From the NCBI RefSeq assembly GCF_000226115.1, contig NC_016458.1:2852001-2916000 (forward strand): a stretch of DNA of 64,000 nucleotides. Reading direction: 5' to 3'. Source of the DNA: Thermothielavioides terrestris NRRL 8126 (Eukaryota > Ascomycota > Sordariomycetes > Sordariales > Chaetomiaceae). The position numbers were made by a program, and so were the translations under genes. Position 1 is the stretch's first letter, and each line of letters begins with the position of its first letter. The notes beneath the pieces are model-generated. The model was not told the DNA's origin. It was given only the letters and a program-made list of their open reading frames with translations, and searched no databases. Positions 42,012 through 55,799 of the stretch are shown piece by piece.

Positions 42012-45000
42012 ATGTCAGTCCGCAATAATCCGTTTGCGAGAAACGCGCCGACCTCGACTGGCTCGAGTGGCCTCGGCAGGCCGAAATCCGTCCTGGCTCC
42101 ATCTTCCCCGTCTCTCCCTGCGGCAACACCTTCGCCGCCCTCACATGCCAGGACACAGTCCCACCCCCTTGTTACGGCAGCACTAACACCGCCAGCCCCA
42201 CTGCGCAACGGCCATGTTCGGGGCCCCTCGAGGGAGGGAACGCCGAGCTCGAGCACGTTCGCGCCGTCGTACCTCAAGACCGAAGACATGCGGAAACCCA
42301 CCGACATTGTGAGAGGGATTGAGGGCGAGAACGACTTTTCAGGCAAAAAGTATGTCTGGCTTAAGGACCCGCAGACGGCGTTTGTCAAGGGCTGGGTGGT
42401 GGAGGAGCTTCCGGAGAACAGGCTGCTGGTTCAGTGCGATGACGGCAGCGTGAGTATCCGCCGCGCTTTTGCTGCCCCGTTGCCCCCGCTGACGCAGGAA
42501 ACAGCAGCGTGAGGTTGACGCCGAGAGCGTCGACAAAGTCAATCCCGCCAAATTCGACAAGGCGGACGATATGGCCGAGCTGACGCACCTCAACGAGGCT
42601 TCCGTCGTCCACAACCTCCATACCCGATACATGTCCGACTTGATCTACACCTACTCGGGCCTGTTTCTGGTGACGGTCAACCCATACGCGTCCCTCCCCA
42701 TCTACACCAACGAGTACATCAACATGTACAAGGGCAGGAGCAGGGAGGACAACAAGCCCCACATCTTCGCCATGGCCGACGAGGCCTTCCGCAATCTTGT
42801 TGAGGAGAACGAAAACCAGAGCATCTTGGTTACCGGCGAATCCGGCGCCGGCAAAACCGAAAACACCAAGAAGGTCATCCAATACCTCGCCGCGGTCGCC
42901 AACTCGCAGTCTCCCGTGAAAGCCAGGGGAAAGCAGCATTCCAACCTGTCCGCGCAGATCCTCAGGGCAAATCCGATCCTCGAAGCCTTCGGCAATGCCC
43001 AGACTGTCCGGAACAACAACTCGTCGCGGTTCGGCAAGTTCATCAGAATCCAGTTCAACCGCGACGGTTCGATTGCTGGCGCCTTCATTGACTGGTACCT
43101 CCTCGAAAAATCCCGGGTGGTGCGCATCAACGCCCAGGAACGCAACTATCACATCTTCTACCAGCTTCTCAGGGGCGCCGACAGGAGAATGAAGCAGGAG
43201 TTCTTCCTGGACGGCCTGGATGTGGAGGACTTCGTCTACACGCGCGATGGGCAAGAGAGCATCGCAGGCGTGTTGGATCGCGAAGAATGGAGCTCCCTTA
43301 TGGAGGCCTTTACGGTGATGGGCTTCTCCGACGAGGAGCAATCGTCCATTTTGCGCACCATTGCTGCTGTCCTCCACCTTGGCAACCTGTCCGTCGTCAA
43401 GGAGAGCCGATCGACAGATCAGGCTCGCCTTGCGCCCGATGCCGAAGACGTTGCTGCCCGGGTGTGCAAGCTCCTCGGCGTGCCTCTGGAGCCGTTCCTC
43501 CGCGGTTTGTTGCACCCCAGGGTAAAGGCAGGCAGGGAGTGGGTTGAGAAGGTCCAGACCCCAGAGCAGGTCCGCTTCAGCATCGACGCCCTCGCAAAGG
43601 GCATCTACGAACGGGGCTTTGGTGATCTGGTAACCCGAATCAACCGCCAGCTCGACCGTGCCGGTATGGGCCTCGACGACACCACCCGCTTCATCGGCGT
43701 GCTGGATATTGCTGGCTTTGAGATCTTTGAGCACAACAGCTTTGAGCAGCTGTGCATCAACTACACCAACGAGAAGCTGCAGCAGTTCTTCAACCACCAG
43801 ATGTTCGTCCTGGAGCAGGAGGAATACGCGAGAGAGCAGATCGAGTGGCAATTCATCGACTTCGGCAAAGATCTGCAGCCCACCATCGACCTGATCGAGC
43901 TCTCCAACCCGATTGGCATCTTCTCCTGCCTTGATGAGGACTGCGTTATGCCTAAGGCCACCGACAAAACCTTCACAGAGAAGCTGAACTCATTGTGGGA
44001 TAAGAAGTCGCAAAAGTATCGGCCATCTCGTCTGGGCCAGGGTTTCATCCTCACACACTATGCTGCCGAGGTCGAGTACGCGACCGAGGGATGGCTCGAG
44101 AAGAACAAGGACCCGCTGAACGACAACCTCACCCGCCTGCTCGCCGCTTCGACCGACAAGCACATCGCCAATCTCTTCGCCGACTGTGCCGATCAGGACG
44201 ACGAGACCGGCGGGATGCGCAGCAGGGTGAAGAAAGGCCTCTTCCGGACGGTAGCTCAGAGACACAAAGAGCAGCTGTCGAGTCTCATGGCCCAATTGCA
44301 CCTGACCCATCCTCACTTTGTCCGGTGTATCCTCCCCAACCACGCCAAGCGGCCAAGGCAGTTCAGCGGGCCCCTCGTGCTGGACCAGCTACGGTGCAAC
44401 GGCGTGTTGGAGGGCATTCGCATTGCCCGGACGGGCTTTCCCAACCGGCTGCCGTTTACCGAATTCCGACAGCGCTACGAGGTCCTCTGCCGAGACATGC
44501 CCAAGGGTTACCTCGAGGGACAGGCGGCGGCAAAAATCATGCTGGACAAGTTTGGTCTCGACAAGACCCTCTACCGCATCGGCCTGACCAAGGTCTTCTT
44601 CCGCGCTGGCGTTCTCGCCGAGCTCGAAGAGAAGCGCGATGCCCTCATCACGGAAATCACGTCCAAGTTCCAGTCCGTCGCCCGCGGGTACATGCAACGA
44701 CGGATTGCCTTCAAGCGTCTGTACCGCGCCGAGGCGACGAGAGTCATTCAGCGGAACTTCCAAGTGTACCTCGACCTTTGTGCAAATCCGTGGTGGCAGC
44801 TTCTCGTCAGGATGAAGCCCCTCTTGGGCGCAACGAGGACAGCAACCGAGGTGAAGAAGAGGGATGAGATGATCCGCCAGCTGAACGAAAAGATCCAGCA
44901 CGAACACGCAAACCGGCAAAAACTAGAGGAAGAGAGGCGCAATGTGCACGCCGAGATGCTGCGGATCCAGCAAACCCTCGAGAGCGAGCGCGCCTTGGCG

Positions 45001-48000
45001 CTGGACAAGGAGGAGATCTTCAAACGCCTGCAACTCCGCGAGGCAGAGCTGGAAGATAAGCTGGCCGGTGCTCTCGAGGACCAGGAGAAGCTCGAAGACC
45101 AGCTGGATAGCCTGCTCGAGGCGAAGAAGCGCGCGGAGGAGGACGTGGAGCGGTGTCGAACCCAGCTTGAGCAAGCCGCTGGCATCATCTCGAGATTGGA
45201 ACATGAGAAGGCCGAACTGGCTGGTCGCGTCGAAGATCTCGAGCGCGCGATCGACGACATCACCAAGGCGCAGTCCGACCGCAGCGAGCAAGAGGCAGCT
45301 CTCGAAGGCGAAATCAAGATGCTCCAGAGCCAACTCTCGCTCAAGGAACGCAAGGTCCGAGATCTAGAAGCAAAGTTGCTGAAGACTGATCAAGACCTCG
45401 AAGTCAAATTGTTGACCGCTCAGAAAGAGCTTCAGTCCTCGAGGAGCAGGAACTCTCAGCTCAGCGCCGAGAACCGTGAGATCCAAATGCAGCTGGCTCA
45501 GCTCTCCAAGACGTCAACGGACTACGAGGATCTGGTCAGAAAGAAGGAGAGCGAGCTGGCGCTTCTACGCTCGGACAATAAGAAGTACGAGATGGAGCGG
45601 CGCAGCTTTGAGGACCAGAAGAGGACCCTAAGCACGGAGCGAGAGAAAGCGGTCGAGCGGCTCCGCGAGGTCCAGGCCCAGCTTTCCGCCATGAAATCCC
45701 AGCAGGCCCAGCTTGCGAGGGAGGCAGATGACGCCAAGAGGCTGTTAGAGGCTCGACTCTCGGAAGACGCGCAGGCTAACGAGAACCGGCAGGTTCTCGA
45801 GTCCCAGATCAGGGATCTCAAGGACGAGCTGTACAAAACACAGATGGAGCTCAGCCGAGAGCGCCAGTCGCGTGATGATGTCCTGCTACTTGGCGAGCAC
45901 AAGTATCAGACTTTGAAGGACGAGTATGACCATCTGAACGAGTCGAAGATTACCATCGAGAAGGAGCTCTACGCGCAGCAGGACACCCTGCGTCGGACCA
46001 AGGAGGCCCGTGCGACCGCGGAGCGAGAACGGGATGAAGCTCGGGAGGAGATCCGCCGGCTTCGTGCCGCCAAGATCCAGGCCGAGGAGGCGCGTCGTGA
46101 GGCGGAAATCGTTGGAGAGCGGGCCGCCTTCAAAGTCGCGCGGGAACGAGAAGAGAGCCTCCGCAAGGACCTCGAAGCAGCTCACGAGCGGCTGAAGTGG
46201 TTCGAAGCCGAGTGTGCTTCATTGAACCATCAGGTCCAGGATCTGAACAAGATAATTCTTGAGTCCGGCGACTTCGGGCTGAAGAACGACCAGGCGAAGG
46301 AGCGGCTGGAGCGCGAACTGCACACCGTGAAGAGCCGCCTTGCTGCGTCCGAAAACGACAACCGCGCACTGCTCAACAAATTGCAACAAAAGGGCCTCGA
46401 GATTGCTCGCTCGACGTCGAGAGCAAGCGAAGCCTCGCGCGGCCAGGTGCTCGCCCTGCAGCGCGACAAAGCGAAGCTGGAGGAGCAGAACGCCAAGCTC
46501 AACAAGCAGTTGGGCGAATCCCAGGTGACGATCGCCTCTTTGGAGAAGCGCCTTGAGAAACTGCAGCTGAACCTTGAAGACCTCAACCATGAGGTTGCGA
46601 GGGAGGTGCAGAGCAGCCGCAACGCCGAGAAGGCCTCGTCCAACTTTACGGTTCAGCTGGCCGAGGCCAACCGCACCATCGAGTCGGAGAGACAGCTTCG
46701 AGCCCAGGCACAGGGTACCGTGCGGACGCTGCAGTCCGCGCTTGACGCACGAGATGCGGAGCTTTCCGAGCTCCGGACGCAGCTGCTGAATGCATTGAAG
46801 ACCGTCGACCCCGAGTCTGTGCCCCCTATTCAGGTGGAAAGCGGCGGCGGAGACAAGTTCCTCAGCAAGAACTTCGACTTGGTGCGGAAGATTGAAGCGC
46901 TGCAGCAGAAGCTGCGTGTCCAGACCGCTGCTCGCGCGAACGCTGAGACTCAACTAGCGGAGCTGAGAGCAGCTAGAAGCAGCTCGCCGATTAGACGCGG
47001 TGTCGATGAAATCAGCGTTGACGAGGCTCCTTTCAACGGCTCTCCCACACAGAAGCGGTCGAAGCTGAACGGACGCCGCTACACCAACACATCGACGCCG
47101 CCTCGTCGGTTCGCAAATACCGATACCGACCACCTTCAAGACTCGGTTCGCTCGGACCGGACCGCAGATACCCTCAGCTTCAACAACCGCATGGACCTCA
47201 AAGCCGAGGTTGAGGAACTCCAGAACCAGCTCCAGCTCGCGCAGATGCAGAACCGCCACCTGCAAAGCCAACTGGAGCGCGCATCGGCGGCTCCGGAAGC
47301 ACTCCCAGACGACAGCAGCCGGTTACGGAAGCTGGAACAGGCGAACGGCAGATTGCAGGATATGCTTGACAAGTCGACGAAGCAAGTGTCTGCGTTGGAG
47401 AAAGCGCTGCATTCGGGCGAGCTCTCGCTTCGCGATATCCAGACGAGATCGCACGAGGAGATCCTCGATTTGCTCCAGAGCCAGGAGGAATCCCGCCGGG
47501 CTCTTCTGCACGACCATAACGATGCAATTGCGGAGCTGACGGAGATGAAGGCGCACCTTGAGCGGCTGAGACACGACCGGGCGAAGCTCGAGGTGGACTT
47601 CCGCGACGCGAAATCGGACCTCCAGGAGATGACGCTCGCGCGGGAGCAGGAAGCGGCGAGCCGTGGGCAGCTGCTCCAGGAGTTTGCCGACCTGCAGATT
47701 CGCATGGATGCGGAGACTTCCAAGCTGGCCGACGTGACTGCTAGTCTGAATCTCTACAAGAGTCGTGCGGACGAGTACTTCAGCAAGCTGGAACAGGCGG
47801 AGATCGCCGTGCTCAAGGCGACCCGGGCCGAGCAGTTTGCCAAGACGCAGGCGAAGGAGGCGGAGGAGAGCTGCGCGGAGATGATGGCCGAGCGGAAGCG
47901 TCTCGAAGCGACGATCGAGGATCTCCAGCATCAGACGCAGACGCTTTCGGAAAAGATCGAGGACATGTCCACCGACCTGGAGGCGGCGATGCAGGCGAAG

Positions 48001-49353
48001 AAGCGGCTGCAGCACGAACTCGAGGACTACCGCAACCAGCGGGCAAATGACATCGAGGACAAGGAGTCGAGCATGGAGCAGCTCCGCAAGAAGTACCAGG
48101 CCGAGTTTGCCGCTCTCACCAAGGAGCTGGATCTCACCCGGGAGGAGAAGCTGTTCAAGCAGGCCGAGATCGCGCGGCTGCGCGAGGAGCTCGACGACCT
48201 CCGGTCCAAGTGGGACGACGAGGTGCTCAACAGCTCGACCTGGTCCAAGGAGAAAGCTCGGCTGCAGGCGACGCTCTCGGACGTCGTGGCGTCGCGGGAC
48301 GAGGCAGTCAGCGCGCACAACGAGGCGCAGGGCAAGATCGTGTCGCTGCTGTCGCAGGTGCGCTCGCTGCGCTCCTCGGTGGACGAGATCACGGCCGAGC
48401 GCGACGCCCTGCTGCGCGAGAAGCGGAGCATCGAGTCGCGGCTGGAGGAGGCCAAGGCCGGGCTCGAGGAGCTGGCCAAGAGCGAGAGCCCGTCGCTCCG
48501 CAACGCGGCCAACATCGACAAGGAGATCCTCGAGCTCAAGGCCGGCCTCGCGCAGCAGGAGGACATCGCGGCGGCGGCGGTGGAGAAGATGCGGCGCGCC
48601 GAGGCGCTCGTGTCGGAGATCCAGAGGGACATCGTCGCCGAGCGCGAGGCGAGCGCCGAGCTGCAGAAACAGAAGGCCGCCCTCGAGAAGTCGCTCAACG
48701 AGGTGCAGCTCAAGCTGATCGACCTCGAGACTAAGGGTTACTCGACGGCCAGCCAGGACATCAAGTTCCTGCACAAGCGCATCCAAGAGGTGAGTTTATC
48801 CAGGAAAAGAAAAAAAAAAAATCACCCCATCCTTTCCTGCTAACACGTTGGGCCACAGCTCGAGTCGCAGCTCGAAGAGCACGAGACGGAGCGCAGCAAG
48901 GAGGCGCGCTCGGTGCGCAACGTCGACCGCGTGGTCCGGGACCTGCAGGCGCAGGTGGAGCGCCGCGACAAGCAGAACGCCCAGCTGGCCGACGACGTCG
49001 CCCGCATGCGCGACAAGGCCGACAAGCTGCTCAAGACCATCGAGGAGCTGCAGGCCTCGGAGAGCAACGCCGAGCTGGCCGCCCGCCGCGCCGAGCGCGA
49101 GCTGCGCGAGGAGCGCGAGAAGGTCCTCAGCCTCGAGCGCGAGCTCGAGGGCTGGCGCGCCAGGGTCGAGAAGGGCGGCGCCGCTGCCGCTGCCGGCGCC
49201 GGGAGTGTGTTTGGCGGTAGCGTGAGGGGCAGGCATGCTGCTGCTGCTGGTGGTGGTGGTGGTGTGGGATGGGCTGGCGAGGAGAATGTCAGGATTCCCC
49301 AGCGCAAGAGCAGCCTTAGCAGGGTTCCGAGCTTGACGAAGGGGTTCTTGTAG
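42012..49353 (+). CDS. Class II myosin heavy chain
   Basis: Three exons: 42012-42449, 42505-48789 and 48859-49353. Introns are 55 nt and 69 nt, both GTGAGT and phase 0, giving about 2405 aa. A Ser/Pro-rich N terminus (1-100) precedes the SH3-like YVWLKDPQTAFVKGWVVEEL. The motor has P-loop GESGAGKT (about 257), NNNSSRFGKFI (switch I), DIAGFEIFEHNSFEQLCINY (switch II/relay) and HPHFVRCILPNHAKRP (actin-binding/SH2). One to two IQ-like motifs follow (SVARGYMQRRIAFKRL, near 871). From about 930 to 2350 it is long heptad coiled coil with a break near 1500 (SSPIRRGVDEISVDEAPFNG). The tail ends Gly/Ala-rich plus RKSSLSRVPSLTKGFL (with IPQ before). It should drive actomyosin-ring contraction and septation. 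Acceptor 42501-42507 is a CAGCAG tandem, so one Gln may be optional. Confidence 0.95.
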
Positions 49354-52300
49354 GCTTGTGGCTTGTTTGGTCGTGTGGGGAGAGGGACTTGGGGAACGGG
49401 GTCATTGCTTTTGAGTCTGGGTAGCTTGTCTAGGTGCGCTAAGGCCATGGGCATTCTTGGTTGGGTTTAATACGAGTGGTGGGCTTGGTGTGGGTGAGGG
49501 TGTTCTGCATATTGGTAGTGGGAATGTTCTGGGCATGCCTTTTCGTAATGTACCAGCTCTTGTTGTCATGAGGGCATGGCAGTGCAGTGCGGGAGTGGCA
49601 ACGTGCAAGTCATCGCCGTCTTTGTCGGTCAGTGTAGTCATGTCTAATGTTGGTATTAACTATGATAAGCCCGGCTGTGTTGAGCAAAGCCTAGGAGGAA
49701 ATTTCCTACAACAATCTGGACAGTAGGTATGCATATGTGCATTTCGCGGGCTCCCCGGCGCCTGCGGGACTCCGGGGCGCCAAGGCGCCCGGTGCTGGGA
49801 TGGCTCGGTTCTGAGTACCCTGGTTCGAACAGTAGTCATACGCAACACAGGGAGGACCGGGGGCAGTTAGGACTGGGCCTTACGCACTCCAACAAGGTGG
49901 CTACGAATTTGGTTATAATGATGAGCCTATAATATCTTCGGGTGAACGGAGGAGCTCGCTTTCTTTCTTGCTAACCGGCTCTGGAGCGTTCTTAGCGCCG
50001 ACCGTTCGGGCAGGACATGGATAGCTGAAAGGGACGAACAGGCCGAAGAAGAGAAGGAAAAGACGATGGGAAAAGGAGGGAGAAAGGAGAACAGGCGGGT
50101 ATGTATGTATGTACAACGGAATCCGTACAGGATCCATCTTCGCCTGCTAACCACTACCTGGCTAATGCAGCAACTTCTTGACAATACCGCAAGCATGATG
50201 ACGGCTTGCTACTGCCCCACCGTCACTGGCTGGAATTCACTTTCATGTTGCCTTGTTCAGAGCGTTTGAAATGCCGTCTTGGTCAAAACCATAGCTAGTC
50301 GCCGCTCCAACTTTGCCCCCCGAACTATCGGCTGGCGCAGAGAGGATCTGCATGCCACGGTGGAGTATGGCAGATTGTCAGTGTATATACGTACACAGGC
50401 CCAAGCTTCATTGTTTTTAGGTTCATATTTCTTGTAGCGGATCATGGTATATACAGAGGGAAGTGCCTCGATTCGGGCACTCAAACACTGTGTGGTGTTA
50501 TGTGCGGATTACTTGGGACTTGGTTGCTTCGGTGACGGAGGTAAACAAGCCCCTGAATGGCGTTGCAGGTGTGTGCTGCCGAGGTGAGCGCCAAGGTCAA
50601 AAAAACCACTGTGACTGTTGGGAAGGGACGGTTTCAAAGCTTTGCAGTCAGATAGGCATATAGCCAGGGAAGCTCTCATTCATGTACACAGTATGCCGGG
50701 AGGCAGACAGGTGGGGTCCCCCAGGTTGGACAGCGTCTGGTGGGATGGGCAAGGGAGGGGTGTTAACTGCTCGAAGGAAGAACCCCTGGGATGGAAAAGT
50801 CCATGCGATTCCCACTGCCTTCATCCATAAGCTATTGTTGAATAGCTTTTCAAGGAGCGTTGTGTCCAGAAGAGAAGACTTCCCTTTTCCCTTTTCCTTT
50901 TCTCTGTTCTTTTCTCTCCCAAGGTACGCTCTCGATATCCGACCCAAAACGGCAACCCAGCTGGGCTGCACCGCGTTTGTGCGAGTATCAGCGGCAGGAT
51001 ATGGGAATCATTTAATCTCTCTCGCGTGCTCGCCAGATTGCATACCAAGTCCCCGCCACCACCAGCGGTACTCTCTCGCTCAATGCCTATCTATGTGTAT
51101 GTTGTGAGCCCCTGCCCAGTCGTCTGCCGCGGCCCCTAACGCCATGAGCCGCAACGCTCACGCTAGCCTGTGTAACCCAGGCGGTTGCATTCCATTCCGA
51201 TTCGCGGCTCGGCCTGGCCAGGGCCCTGCATTAAGCGCGATGGTTGCACTGCATGGCTGCATGGTTTTGCCCCTTGCCGCCTTGCCGCCTTGCCGCTTTT
51301 TCCAGACCGCGGGGTTACACGTGTGCACCCATTGACTTCGGGCCGTTTCACCGCAGCACACCGAATGGGCGGCTCGGAATCTTGTTCGAGTCCGGACCTG
51401 CACGGGATACGGACGAAAACAGGGGGGTATCGGGGAGCTTGTGATTAGCAAGGGGGGATAGCAGGGTAGGGGTGGTGCACCCGGAGTCCGACGAACCCTC
51501 AGCCGAGAATTCTTTTCGTATATGCGTCTGTAACGAGTACTGGGTGTGACCAAGCCAAGCATGGTGCTAAAATTCGAGCCATTGTCCTTCCTGGAACTTA
51601 CCTACCTATATCTGGTGTTCACTATCTACAGACCGGTCATGTAAGCGAGGTGTAATGATCAGCGAGGTGTAATAATCAGTGACGTAAGACTCCTCTCACC
51701 GAAAACCCTCCGCATCTGAAGCGGCACAGGAGAGGCATCCAGATTCCAATCGTCATACACAAAGAATTCGGGCGATTAAAGCGGCAACTGTCCCATCACG
51801 TCGATGCAAACTCCTTCCGCATCAGGAGACGCCCGCCTAGAAAGGGAGATCGAGTGGCACTCATTGACGCTTGGCCTGGCCGCGGAACCGGCTGACCGGG
51901 GCACTTCTGCTCGGTCAGCCGAGCATTTCTCGGGCCGGTGAGGGCCGCTCAGAGCCGCTGACTGAGGTCGGCCGCCGCCTTTCAAATGCCAGGAGCCCCA
52001 TGAGGCCCCCGGTGTGGGCAGACAAGGTCGGAGGTGGTACGAGACAGCGGCCGCGACGCGTGACCGGGTGGCGACGCGTCGACCCACGCACTTCGCGGCT
52101 GATGCCTGCTGGAGGCCTCGTCTCAGTTGATAGGTGTCGGCTCACAGACCTTTGATTCATCTTGAGCTCGTGTTCCAGCCGTGGAGTGGTCGTCATCGCC
52201 CGGCGGGCCCGCGCTCAAACACTACCTCGCTGATCCGCCCGGCCGAAAGCGCGGGATTTAATCGTAAACATAAGCCGCGCGGCAATCGAATTGGCCAGAG

Positions 52301-52383
52301 GCCCAGAATTCCATTGAGTGGGCAAGGCATCAGCGAAATCTGAGTGGAACGAGGCAACCAACAGATTTCACCGAGCAACCCGT

Positions 52384-52495
52384 GCCCACCTGCGTGCCAT
52401 CCTGGGTGCCATCCTGCCCAGCCATCTGCGTGCCATCCTGGGTGCCATCCTGCGTGCCCGCCTGCACGCGCGCCTGCGTGCCATCCTGCCGCAGG
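52384..52495. repeat. 12-bp short tandem repeat, degenerate
   Basis: Units of CTGCGTGCCATC, CTGGGTGCCATC and CTGCACGCGCGC type recur about nine times. Since 12 is a multiple of 3, one frame reads a repetitive LRAILGAILPSHLRAILGAI peptide, which explains the open frame there. No gene is implied. Confidence 0.75.
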
Positions 52496-55400
52496 AGAGG
52501 GGGCAACTAAAACTACCTACCGTAGGTGCATGTGGAGCCCCCTGGTACCCCACCCATCCATACATCTGCGAATTACATAATGTGCAGGCAGTCGTGAGCA
52601 CCTTCCTTACATAAGGTACCTTTATGAATATTCGATCTGCGGCGTTGTTGATGCGACCGGCCGAATTGCGTTGATGCTTCAATTACGGAATACCACTGTC
52701 CGCCTTCGTCCTTCGTTCTCCCGTTTGTTGGTCGCCATTAACCATGGTTGCGTACCTAGTTAAGGTAACGTCAGCTACCTACCTGCTAACAGGTTCGGTT
52801 CAGTCCGCCAGCCGGGGCATGCCGCTGCAGCGCGACCGCTTGACAAGGTAGGTATGCATGGAGATGGTTCGCGAGCCGATCGATCCTGCAGGCACCTCGT
52901 CTCCAACGAGCCCGAAGCAAAGGTTCCCCGCCTCCCAGCCCTCGTGTACACTACTGTGTACACACGCAGCAAGCTTGTTCGGTCGATATGCCGAGGTTGA
53001 CGGCACGGTGGGTTAACTTGTGGAGGCCCTTCACTAGTGTACTGTGAAGGTTTTAAGGTTGCCTTGTGCTGCCTTCGCCTCGGCGGGCGGCCTGTGCTCT
53101 GGGCGTACCTGGGGTGACAGGAAGAATGGAGAATATCGCTGCCGGTGTTGGAATGGAGGTACGACGGGCTACAGTGGAGAATGGGTATTTTCACTAGGGT
53201 CCCGTCACCGTTGGCTGGTTCAGGCAGCCAAGCAACCATCCCACCAACCCACCAGGAGTCTATCAATTCAAGCCTTTCAGCCGCTCTTCTTCACCGGGCA
53301 ACGAAGATCCCCACTTTGCCTTTCGGCAGCCCCTTCAGCCGCCGGGCGGGCGAGTGGAGTGGAGAATGCCGGTCGATGCCGGAGGTTTCAGATCGAGCAG
53401 CTTGGGGTCGCACAGCAGACGCCCGGCTGAGCCGCATGGAAACGATAGTTAAAATTGGTGGGATAGTGAATCGGTTTTGTCACTTTTCTCTCCCATTAAT
53501 ATTGTGACGAGTTCGTGTGATTCGCCCTGCATCTATGGAATACAATGCCCGGTGCTGCGGTATTGCGGGGTGACGTCAAGGGTTGATTGGCAAGCAGAAA
53601 GGCAGGCAAGGCACCCAGACGGGAAGAGAAAATGAGACAATCACTTGGCACGGACGCAATTGTCTCGCAGCCTTGCGAGATGAAACTCTCTGACATCGGA
53701 TGAAACCAAACAACCTACCCGACCAGCCGCGCATCGGTGTCACGATTGTGATACCTTCCCCCAACTCAGAGATGATCTCATCCCCAAGTCCTTCCCGCGC
53801 CTCGCGGACGGGTGACGAGGCCCAAGTGTCGGCCTCACAATTAGAGGGGCTTGCGGTTGCCCGTCAGGTAAGACAGCGCACGGTCGGGTACAGCCGCAAA
53901 ACACAAAAACGAAACTGCGCTGGACGCGCCCGAGCACGGCAGCGAGCCAGCAGCTTCAAGGTGTCCCGGGCGATGATGTCGGTGTGGACGGGAGGTGACA
54001 GTGGGTTGATGCCGGTTGGCAAGGCAGGTTGCAGTTGAATTTCGTTTGCATCGACGGAAGGGCACAGTCCCACCTAAACAGGACATCCGCGGGATTAAAC
54101 TTTGTGGGCGCAAACGAAGGCAACCACAATAGTTGACTCAGATCAGCGGACGAGGGAAGAAAGTTTGGAGAGGGTTGGCGTTGAAGCTTCGCAGCGGCTC
54201 GAACCCGGAGAATGCGAATCTCCCATGACAAGCAAACAAAGAGTTTTTCCACTAATAAAAGTGCGCCAACTATAAATGTACCAGCTGTCCGCAAGCACTG
54301 CGCAAAAGAGGTGGATAATCTATTCCGTACACCGCTGCGTGGCGCCTGGTAATCGAGGCGAACCGCAAGGCGAGCGACGGGTCAGTGAAAGTGCTCCACA
54401 ATGGACTGAATTACTATATTAGGAATACGTTCGAAGTGCGTGTGCTATACATAACTCATCTGGAGAGTTACTCCCAGGAACTCAAAACATAACCCCGGAA
54501 AGTCGCAGGCTGCTCTTCCGTCGCTTCTCCGGCCACTACACTCCACTACACGACAATGAGGGGCTTGCTTGACAGCAGATATCTTGATGACGTGGGCCTT
54601 CGGACTGGACACAGGAGGTCGTCCATCGGGTGTCATTGCAGATGCGACCCGCAGCTCCTTCCCTGCCAGCGTTGTCTCTAAGGTGGGGGGACAGAGAGCA
54701 AAAAGCAGCGACGTTTTGCCGGAAAGCGCAGAAAAGGAAAGCCGCAGCGACGTCGCAAGGGATGACTGTTTGGAAACCATCGAGAGATGGCGGTGATCAA
54801 ACTATTGAAAGACATTCCTGGTCGTGGACGCAGTCTGCGCTGCGCTGGACAGCTCAACTTTCTTCAGGCTACGGTGGGGGGAAATCGAACGGGTGGTTGA
54901 GGTGAGCGGTGAAGGGGCCGGCTGTCATCTGATTGAACGGACCAGGATCGCCAGGGTTTTCTATTCTCAAACATGCAGCTCCGGAAGCCGGCACGGTCTC
55001 CGAGTCGCGGATGAGTGTGCAATTGGTCTAAATTCTCCGATGACCTGCCAGGGATTGCAGTTGAGCGACAAGTAGGGTTGTTCGCAGATTTGCTGGAGTC
55101 CCTGAAGATGCCCGACAGCACTCGGAAGGCACAGGTCATTTTGACACTTTGAACTGCCACAATCCAACCATATCAGAAGACTCGCAGCGGCCACCGTGGG
55201 AACTTGATATCACCCTTCAAGCATTGGGCGATCCAAACCACTGTCCTGCAAGAACTCCCATCAGCCAAGGCGTCCGCTGTGGGAGGCAAACAATTCCAGG
55301 TCAGAGATGAGCGCGCCCAGGCTGAGCAGGGCTGCAGACAGTTGAGCTGGTCTCCGGGAGGCTCATGCACTTGCACGATAGGCGACACCTTGCTGTTGCC

Positions 55401-55799
55401 TCACCGCAAGTGGCAGAAGGCACAGATGCATTCTCAATGAAGGGCCCCTTCCAGGCCAGCGAGGGAGAATCGGGAGCAAACACTCTCCTCAGCCGCACCG
55501 GCTTTCCCATCGCAGCAGCGGAGCTTCGCGATGCGAAAGGCGGAGAAGCGCCACCAGCAGGCACCCGTGTCGACAGGGGATCAGCGGCAGGCAACAGAGG
55601 GAGACCGTGCCCAGTCGACATTGTTGTGTCCCTGTGAACCAACATTGCCGGTCCCCAATGACATCAAGTCAACGGATAGCGAAGCCGTGGTGGAAGTCTG
55701 CTGCCCTGGGCTGGTGTGCCTCATCGCGGCGGAACGTCGGGCGGCCAGTCGCGCCCCGGAAGCGCTTCGTGTCATTGGAACGCAGTAAACACCAATTGG

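Noticed and set aside
42385..43851. Minus-strand 488-aa open frame opposite the myosin motor
   Set aside because: Antisense shadow of strongly biased codons; the sense frame carries every myosin motif.
54165..54240. tRNA-like TTCGA loop on the minus strand (CGGGTTCGAGCCG)
   Set aside because: The flanking bases do not form a five-base T stem in register or an acceptor stem.
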